Assembly (NCBI GenBank): GCA_964407855.1
Contig: CAYOXI010000073.1
Location: 1-10,637, forward strand
DNA: 10,637 nucleotides
Direction of reading: 5' to 3'
Source: SHZI01 sp964407855
GTDB lineage: Bacteria > Pseudomonadota > Gammaproteobacteria > Steroidobacterales > GCA-2729495
Shown: positions 6,138-10,637 of the stretch, piece by piece
How the letters are laid out: each line of letters begins with the position of its first letter
How positions within the stretch are numbered: the stretch's first letter is position 1
Notes under the pieces: generated by a model
Told to the model about the DNA's origin: nothing
The model's input: the letters and a program-made list of their open reading frames with translations, nothing else
Databases searched by the model: none
Program-made: the position numbers and the translations under genes

Positions 6138-6908
6138 ATGCGCAGAATCCTGATAGCCGTGTGCCTGGCCGTGGCCAGTGGCCTTGCCCATGCCCAGTTC
6201 ATGCCGGAGAAGCTCACACCCCTCGGTGAACAGATCGAGGCGGCCATGAAGAGCGACATCCGCAGTGCCGAGGAAAAGGCCCGGGACCGGGAGCGCAAGC
6301 CCCGCCAGACGCTGGAGTTTCTCGGCCTGCAGCCGGATATGCGGGTGGTCGAGCTGATCCCGGCCGGCGGTTACTTCACGAAGATCCTGGCGCCGGTGCT
6401 GGCCGAGAAGGGTGAGCTGTACGTCGCCATCGGCACGGCCCGCGGCATCGAGCCGCTGATCCGGGACGTTCCGGCAATGGGGAAAATCCGGGTCGCGCCG
6501 ACCAATGCCCAGATGGCGCCGGCTACCGGCCAGATGGGCCTGTTCGACCTCGGTGAGTTCGAACTCGGCGTGAAGGATGCCGATCTGGTACTGACCTTCC
6601 GCAATTACCACAACCTGACGCCGGCCGCGCGCGCCAGCCTCAACACGGCGGTGTATGCGTCACTCAAATCCGGCGGACTCTACGGCATCCTCGATCACAC
6701 CCGGCGCCACAACGAACCCCAGTCCACCGAGAACTGGCGGCGCATCGATCCCGTGCTGGTGATCAAGGAAGTCCAGGCAGCCGGTTTCGTGCTGGACGAC
6801 TTCTCGGCGCTGCACTACACCCCGGATGACGAGCTGCGCTTCGAGGTGGGGCGCCGGTCGGTGGCCGGCAACAGCGACCGCTTCATCCTGCGCTTCCGGA
6901 AGCCCTGA
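6138..6908 (+). CDS. Exported COG4798-type predicted methyltransferase
   Basis: A 256-residue protein of the predicted-methyltransferase family COG4798. Residues 1-20 form a clear signal peptide (MRR, hydrophobic stretch, GLAHAQ with cleavage after AHA), so the mature protein is probably periplasmic. Family features are ARDRERKPRQTLEFLGL (48-64), the motif-I-like VVELIPAGGYFTKILAPVL (70-88), ADLVLTFRNYHNL (148-160), LYGILDHTRR (181-190) and RIDPVLVIKEVQAAGF (202-217). The fold is that of a class I methyltransferase, but SAM is not expected in the periplasm, so the family's activity is uncertain. A GGAG site seven bases before the ATG supports the start. It lies 32 bp after deaD and 24 bp before the GST gene and may share their transcript. 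Catalysis is not demonstrated by anything in the sequence. Confidence 0.85.
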   Translation: MRRILIAVCLAVASGLAHAQFMPEKLTPLGEQIEAAMKSDIRSAEEKARDRERKPRQTLEFLGLQPDMRVVELIPAGGYFTKILAPVLAEKGELYVAIGTARGIEPLIRDVPAMGKIRVAPTNAQMAPATGQMGLFDLGEFELGVKDADLVLTFRNYHNLTPAARASLNTAVYASLKSGGLYGILDHTRRHNEPQSTENWRRIDPVLVIKEVQAAGFVLDDFSALHYTPDDELRFEVGRRSVAGNSDRFILRFRKP

Positions 6909-6932
6909 GCAGGGCGAGGCGGCCAGACGACG

Positions 6933-7601
6933 ATGATCCTGTACGGCATCAACCTGTCCACGTTTACCCGCAAGGTACGCCTCGCGCTTGCGGAGAAGGG
7001 CATCGACTACCAGCTTGAGGTCACGCCGATGGGGTCGACGCGGCTGCGGGCCCTGCATCCGCTCGGCAAGATCCCGGTGCTGGAGAACAAGGGTCTCGTT
7101 GTGCCGGATTCGTCCGCCATCCTGGGTTATCTGGAGCGCATCCAGCCGAGTCCGCCGCTCTACCCGGAGCAGCCGGAGGCCCTGGCCCGTGCCCTCTGGC
7201 TGGAGGAGTACGCCGACACACGGCTGCGGGAGGTCACGTTGCCCTTTTTTGCCGAGAACGTCGTCAAGCGCGTGTTCCAGGGCAAGGCACCGGACCAGGC
7301 GGCGCTGGCGGCCGCTGCGGCGGGGCGCGATGAGGCCTTCAATTACCTGGAACGGGAGCTGCGGGCACGCCCGTTCGCCCCGACGGGGCCGATTTCGGTG
7401 GCGGAGATTGCCGTGGGCGCCCAGCTGATCACCTATGTGCAGGGGGCTGGCGAGATCGGGTCCCGCTGGCCGCGGCTCAGCGAGTACCTGGCCGGACTGC
7501 TGGCTCGCCCCGCCTGGATGCCGATCCTCGCCGAAGAAGAAGAATCGCTGACCGCCGCCCGCGCGCGCCGCCGGCTGGCACCAGCCCCTGACCGACAGTA
7601 G
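6933..7601 (+). CDS. Glutathione S-transferase family protein
   Basis: A 222-residue cytoplasmic GST-fold protein. The N-terminal thioredoxin-like domain (1-70) starts MILYGINLSTFTRKVRLALAEKG without its final residues being diagnostic; Ser9/Thr10/Thr12 are candidate glutathione-activating residues. LGKIPVLEN (44-52) holds the family cis-proline (P48), and VPDSSAILGYLE (57-68) is the glutathione gamma-glutamyl binding loop, with D59-S60 in place of the usual E-S. Residues about 82-200 are the all-helical C-terminal domain, including ISVAEIAVGAQLITYV (154-169), the N-capping region of the core helix. The family conjugates glutathione to electrophiles or acts in reduction or isomerisation; the substrate cannot be read. 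A weak AGGGCGAGG lies about 14 bases upstream of the ATG. The gene is 24 bp after the COG4798 gene. The C-terminal 25 residues are Arg/Glu/Ala-rich and probably disordered. Confidence 0.88.
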   Translation: MILYGINLSTFTRKVRLALAEKGIDYQLEVTPMGSTRLRALHPLGKIPVLENKGLVVPDSSAILGYLERIQPSPPLYPEQPEALARALWLEEYADTRLREVTLPFFAENVVKRVFQGKAPDQAALAAAAAGRDEAFNYLERELRARPFAPTGPISVAEIAVGAQLITYVQGAGEIGSRWPRLSEYLAGLLARPAWMPILAEEEESLTAARARRRLAPAPDRQ

Positions 7602-7664
7602 GACACGACCCCACCGCGACCCGGACTATCCTGCGGTCTTTATCCCCGGACGGAGTACCGACCC

Positions 7665-8222
7665 ATGAGCGTTGCCCACAAGTGGCTGGAACAGGAACCG
7701 TGGCCCACCGCCACCATGCCGAAGGCGCTGCTGGAAAGCCGCATCGAGCGCGTGTTGAGCATGACCAACATCTGCTACCTCGGCACGGTCCGCAAGGATG
7801 GCTCGCCCATCGTGAGCCCGGTCGAGTTCTATGCCGATCACTTCTCGCTGTACATTTTCCCCCAGCCCAACAGCCCCAAGGTGAAGGCGCTGCGGCGGGA
7901 TGGTCGCGTGTCGGTGGCCATTGCCAACCCGATGGCCGGCTGGGCCTGCGTGATGGGCGCCCAGCTCTTCGGCCGCGGGACGCTGCTCGATCCCGGGACC
8001 CCCGAGTGGGAGCACGGCATGCAGATCTTCAAGTGGGTCGCGTCCGGCTTCGAGCTCGGCAAGCCGCCGGTGCGCCCACCCCAGGGCCAGCTGCTGCGCG
8101 TCGACCCGGATCGCATCGTGTACACCGAGCACATGATGCGCAAGGAAGGCTACGCCCCACGCCAGATCTGGACACCGGAGGGCGACAGCCCGCAGGTGGT
8201 GCCCGGTCGCAACGCACCCTGA
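7665..8222 (+). CDS. Pyridoxamine 5'-phosphate oxidase-family (FMN split-barrel) protein
   Basis: A 185-residue protein of the PNPOx-like split-barrel superfamily, whose dimers bind FMN or F420 and act as oxidoreductases or cofactor-binding proteins. The visible core is LSMTNICYLGTVRKDGSPIVSPV starting at residue 31 (first two strands, with the typical GTVRKDGSP turn), FSLYIFPQPNSPKVKALRRDGRVSVAIANP across 60-89 (the SPKVKALRRD stretch is the usual FMN-phosphate region) and GRGTLL (103-108). The C-terminal part ends LLRVDPDRIVYTEHMMRKEGYAPRQIW, with its last segment at 143-169, as in proteins named PNPOx-family rather than true PdxH. PdxH itself is longer and has a different C-terminus, so vitamin B6 synthesis is not claimed. 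GGAG at 7652-7655, nine bases before the ATG, supports the start. A 63-bp gap separates it from the GST gene. Confidence 0.85.
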   Translation: MSVAHKWLEQEPWPTATMPKALLESRIERVLSMTNICYLGTVRKDGSPIVSPVEFYADHFSLYIFPQPNSPKVKALRRDGRVSVAIANPMAGWACVMGAQLFGRGTLLDPGTPEWEHGMQIFKWVASGFELGKPPVRPPQGQLLRVDPDRIVYTEHMMRKEGYAPRQIWTPEGDSPQVVPGRNAP

Positions 8223-8313
8223 CAGGCGGCCACTGGCAGGTCGCGGGTATCCAGGTCTATGCTGGGCTGCAGGCACCCGCCATTCAGCCGCATCCGGGAG
8301 TAAGGGACGAGCT

Positions 8314-8478
8314 ATGCGCAAACGGTACCGGCACAAGCGCCGCAGCTGCGGTGTGTGCAAGCCCCAGAAGCGGGGCATAAGTCCCCGCTGGAGCAACCGG
8401 GAACTGGACGGACTCATCCGGGCCGAGCGGGAAGTCCGGAGTGCGGAACCGTCCTGGGCCCGCTGGTTTCCGGCCTGA
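8314..8478 (+). CDS. Small basic CxxC protein of unknown function (54 aa)
   Basis: A short open frame likely to be missed by length filters. The product starts MRKRYRHKRRSCGVCKPQKR and continues GISPRWSNRELDGLIRAE, ending WARWFPA. It has a very basic N-terminus, one CxxC pair (C12, C15) followed by KPQKRG, a conserved-looking RWSNRELD segment and a charged helix (REVRSAE). I recall small hypothetical proteins in several bacterial groups with the pattern SCxxCKPHKxG...RW...E, so this is probably a real, conserved family, but that comparison is from memory. AAGGGA at 8302-8307, six bases before the ATG, is a good ribosome binding site. A TATGCT at 8258-8263 could be a -10 box, but its -35 partner is poor. 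One CxxC alone could bind zinc only as a dimer or with His. Nucleic-acid contact is suggested by the basic charge. The function is unknown. Confidence 0.65.
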   Translation: MRKRYRHKRRSCGVCKPQKRGISPRWSNRELDGLIRAEREVRSAEPSWARWFPA

Positions 8479-8501
8479 CGGTCTCCTGACTCATCGGCGA
8501 C

Positions 8502-8915
8502 TCACTGCCCGAGCACCAGAAAGGCCCAGAACGGGATGCCCATCCCGCTCCAGCTGGCCGATGCCTCGCTCAGCACCTCGATGAAGGTGTCGAACTCGTC
8601 TTCGTCCCGTGACTGGAACTCCCCCAGGTTCTCCAGGATCAGCACATAGCCGGTTGCCTCCCGCCAGCTCATGTCGGTGAGGCAGTCCGTGAGCGCATCC
8701 CAGTTGCAGCCAAACCAGGCGGGAAACTGCAGGGCTGCGGCGATCTGGCCCAGCACCTCGTCCTTGTCCCCGCAGCCGGCGAGGTCCACGCGGAACACCG
8801 CCATGCCGAGCGCGGTGGCGGCCTCGTTGATCAGTGCCGTATCGCCGGCGGGCAGGCTGAACACGCCGGCGCGCCCGGCCAGCGGCAGCGTCTCGTCGAG
8901 TTCTTCCCGGTTCAT
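8502..8915 (-). CDS. Barstar-family ribonuclease inhibitor
   Basis: A 137-residue cytoplasmic protein of the barstar family, which binds and blocks barnase/RNase Sa-type ribonucleases one to one. The diagnostic stretch is FPAWFGCNWDALTDCLTD (64-81), equivalent to barstar's inhibitory helix; D73 and D77 correspond to barstar Asp35 and Asp39, which fill the RNase active site. Before it lie the FRVDLAGCGDKDEVLGQIAAAL strand and helix (41-62), and after it the GYVLILENLGEF strand (89-100) and a final FWAFLVLG strand (129-136). It is longer than B. amyloliquefaciens barstar (about 90 aa) owing to an N-terminal extension of about 38 residues, common in proteobacterial members. The start at 8915 has GGAGG seven bases upstream, far better than an in-frame ATG at 8969. 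The ATG overlaps the stop of the RNase gene (ATGA), so the two are probably translated together. Confidence 0.92.
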   Translation of the reverse strand: MNREELDETLPLAGRAGVFSLPAGDTALINEAATALGMAVFRVDLAGCGDKDEVLGQIAAALQFPAWFGCNWDALTDCLTDMSWREATGYVLILENLGEFQSRDEDEFDTFIEVLSEASASWSGMGIPFWAFLVLGQ

Positions 8916-9337
8916 GGCCGGACCTCCACGGGCCGGAAGCTGCGATAGTGATCGGCGGTGTAGTACCACACTGCCGGCGGATCGCCCCCGACCACGAAGC
9001 GTCGGGCGCCCCGGTCGCGGGCACCGGGCGTCGGCACCGTGTACTCCCGGTAGTAGCCGCGGGGCCGGTCCGGCAGCAGCCCCTCGCGGTTCTGGAAGAC
9101 GCTGCCGTCCTGGCGGTAAGGATAGGGCCCGCCCTGCTCGATCAGCTCGAGCGTCGTGACGGCCTCCGAGGGGAGAAAGCCGGGGTAGCGCCGGGCCCCC
9201 GGTGCAGATTGCGTTGTTTCCGGTGCGCCGCCCAGCACGGCCGGCGCCCCCGAATCCGGTTCCTGCAGCTGCAGCAGCCCGATGGCCGCCACGAGGGCGA
9301 TGAGCACGAGGGGCAGATAGCGGCGCATGGTGTCCAT
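8912..9337 (-). CDS. Guanyl-specific ribonuclease, RNase Sa/barnase family
   Basis: A 141-residue RNase precursor. Residues about 7-24 are hydrophobic (YLPLVLIALVAAIGLLQL), a signal peptide or membrane anchor; no obvious AXA site or lipobox follows. A Pro/Ala/Gly linker leads to the catalytic domain (52-139), which closely resembles Streptomyces RNase Sa: FLPSEAVTTLELIEQGGPYP (54-73), FQNREGLLP (81-89), GYYREYTVPTPGARDRGARR (94-113) and YYTADHYRSF (125-134). The catalytic set is complete: R84 (RNase Sa Arg40), E98 (Glu54, general base), R109 and R113 (Arg65, Arg69) and H130 (His85, general acid). The enzyme should cut single-stranded RNA 3' of guanosine. The cysteine pair of RNase Sa is absent. 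The start could be 9337 or the ATG at 9328; neither has a good ribosome binding site, and 9337 is the longer choice. Barstar follows with an ATGA overlap, protecting the producer before export. Confidence 0.92.
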   Translation of the reverse strand: MDTMRRYLPLVLIALVAAIGLLQLQEPDSGAPAVLGGAPETTQSAPGARRYPGFLPSEAVTTLELIEQGGPYPYRQDGSVFQNREGLLPDRPRGYYREYTVPTPGARDRGARRFVVGGDPPAVWYYTADHYRSFRPVEVRP

Positions 9338-9399
9338 GCTAACGCCAGTCGGGGTACGCTGCGACCGCGGGCCAACGCGTGCAGAGGGGCAGACCAACC

Positions 9400-10637
9400 A
9401 TGCTGGAACAACTCCGCAGTCTCTTTCGCTACGACGCCGAGGCCGAGGCGGCCAGTGCCGACAATCCCCTGACGCCACTCCGCCCGGATCAGCGCCGGCC
9501 CACCGGGCCCATGCTGCTGCTGGCTTTCGGCTGGGGGTTCCTGATTACCGGCCTGCTGGTCGGCGGTGGTCTCGGGGCGGGGCAGCCCTTCTGGCCGGAC
9601 CTGGTCTGGAACGCGCTGCTCGGCAATCTCGTCAACTTCGCGGTCGGCGCCCTGGTGGGCTATATGGGCTACCAGACCGCCTGCAACAGCGGCCTGCTGT
9701 ACCGGATGGCCTACGGCAACAAGGGCGCTTACCTGCCCGTGCTGCTGCTCACCGCGCTGCTGATTTTCTGGCAGGGCATCGTCGTCGGCGCCTTCAGCTT
9801 TGCCTGGGTGCAGAGCTTCGACTCGCCGTGGTTCTATGTGATCGCGATCTTTGCGGGGCTGCTCTATACCTTCACCACCTACTTCGGTGTCCAGGGCCTC
9901 GAGCGCGTCGCGCTGCCGGCCTCGCTGATCCTGACGGCCGTGCTCCTGTATGCGGGCTGGTACAACGTTGACAAGGCCGGGGGCTGGTCGGCCTTTCTGG
10001 CCCTCTCGGCGCAGACGGCCGCGCGCAATCCGATCACGGACATGCAGGCGATCAACCTGGTGATCGGCTCCTGGATCGTCGGCGCAGTGGTGATGCCCGA
10101 GTACACGCGCTTTGCGCGCCACGCGTGGGTGGCCATCGCGATCCCGTTCATCGTGCTGATCGTGGCCCAGTTCTTCCTGCAGTTCGTCGGCGCGATGGGT
10201 GGCGTGGTCTCCGGCACCGCCGACTTCAGCGGCTACATGCGCACCGTGGGACCGTGGATCTCGCTGTTCGGCCTGGTGGCAATGAGCTGTGCGCTGTGGA
10301 CCACGGGCGATGCCAACCTGTACCTGCCGTCGATCCAGACCTCGCACCTGTTCCGTCTGCCGAAGAAACTGATGGTCATCGTGCTGGGTCTCGCGGGCAC
10401 GCTCATCGGCCTCGGCATCTACCAGCGCTTCATGGAGTTCATCGGCCAGCTGGCCAACATCGTGCCGCCGCTGATCGGCCCGGTGATTGTCGACTACTAC
10501 CTGTGCAACCGGATGCGCTACCGGCCCGAGCTGCTGGCGCGGATGCCGGCCTGGAATCCGGTGGCGATCGTCGCCTTCGGGATCGGCGCCGTGGCCGCGC
10601 ACTATCCGCCGGACTGGCTGGCCGCCGGCCTCTGGGG
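9400..10637 (+). CDS. NCS1-family cytosine/purine permease (CodB-like), 3' end cut
   Basis: An inner-membrane transporter of the nucleobase:cation symporter-1 family, related to cytosine permease CodB. In all, 412 residues are visible and the frame is still open at the window edge; CodB is about 419 aa, so little is missing. After a cytoplasmic N-terminus of about 35 residues come about ten or eleven membrane segments. Family signs are GNLVNFAVGALVGYMGYQT (84-102, the TM2-3 region), YGNKGAYLPVLL (107-118), GSWIVGAVVMPEYTRFAR (226-243) and PPLIGPVIVDYYL (356-368), the usual late-TM PP-G-I-DYY signature. Transport of cytosine or a related nucleobase with a cation is the family role; the exact substrate is open. 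GAGGGG at 9384-9389, ten bases before the ATG, supports the start. It is divergent from the RNase gene with a 62-bp gap; a deaminase or hydrolase might follow beyond the window. Confidence 0.88.
   Translation, partial: MLEQLRSLFRYDAEAEAASADNPLTPLRPDQRRPTGPMLLLAFGWGFLITGLLVGGGLGAGQPFWPDLVWNALLGNLVNFAVGALVGYMGYQTACNSGLLYRMAYGNKGAYLPVLLLTALLIFWQGIVVGAFSFAWVQSFDSPWFYVIAIFAGLLYTFTTYFGVQGLERVALPASLILTAVLLYAGWYNVDKAGGWSAFLALSAQTAARNPITDMQAINLVIGSWIVGAVVMPEYTRFARHAWVAIAIPFIVLIVAQFFLQFVGAMGGVVSGTADFSGYMRTVGPWISLFGLVAMSCALWTTGDANLYLPSIQTSHLFRLPKKLMVIVLGLAGTLIGLGIYQRFMEFIGQLANIVPPLIGPVIVDYYLCNRMRYRPELLARMPAWNPVAIVAFGIGAVAAHYPPDWLAAGLW

Noticed and set aside
7613..7637. ACCGC...GCGGT inverted repeat after the GST gene as a terminator
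   Set aside because: A stem of only 5 bp with a 15-base loop, followed by CTTTATCC and no T-run; too weak to call.
8479..8501. Bidirectional terminator between the convergent small gene and barstar
   Set aside because: The 23-bp gap has no stem-loop or T-run.
8916..8969. Longer barstar starting at 8969
   Set aside because: The ATG at 8915 has GGAGG at ideal spacing and an ATGA overlap with the RNase stop; the extension only copies RNase coding DNA in another frame.
9142..10602. A 486-codon open frame on the minus strand opposite the permease
   Set aside because: It is antisense to a clear membrane transporter, is rich in His, Gln, Arg and Asp as expected from the complement of GC-rich coding DNA, and matches no fold.

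Overview
The window is GC-rich, gene-dense chromosomal DNA. Gene content and protein style (a DeaD-type helicase with a DbpA-like RNA-binding tail, a COG4798 methyltransferase, a GST, an RNase Sa-like/barstar pair and a CodB-like permease) suggest a high-GC proteobacterium, most likely a gammaproteobacterium. This assignment is inferred from protein style and was not tested. No rRNA, tRNA, CRISPR array, insertion sequence or integrase was seen.

Left block, minus strand (1-4190). Reading leftward from 4190 there are three tightly packed genes. The first is a cyanophycin-synthetase-like ATP-grasp ligase with an eroded Mur-ligase part. The second is a class I SAM methyltransferase joined to it by a 4-bp ATGA overlap. 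The third, 15 bp further on, is an exported CpcT/CpeT-like protein fused to a C-terminal DUF1330 domain. This looks like one operon and is the part of the window most likely to encode something undescribed. After an 81-bp gap holding a promoter and an imperfect palindrome, a ParD/CopG-like antitoxin and a ParE-like toxin follow; the toxin is cut by the left edge.

Middle block, plus strand (4237-8478). A DEAD-box RNA helicase (deaD/csdA type) carries DEGD in place of DEAD. It is followed at short spacing by an exported COG4798 methyltransferase-like protein and a glutathione S-transferase. A PNPOx-like flavin split-barrel protein and a 54-residue basic CxxC protein come next, each with its own ribosome binding site.

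Right block (8502-10637). A minus-strand two-gene operon encodes a guanyl-specific RNase of the RNase Sa/barnase family with an N-terminal hydrophobic segment, and its likely inhibitor barstar, again with an ATGA overlap. Divergent from it is a CodB-like NCS1 permease cut by the right edge.

The left operon pairs a predicted amino-acid or peptide ligase with a methyltransferase and an exported protein, which would fit making or modifying a small amide-linked compound, but no substrate can be read from the sequence. The other genes look like housekeeping or stress functions plus two toxin/inhibitor pairs.
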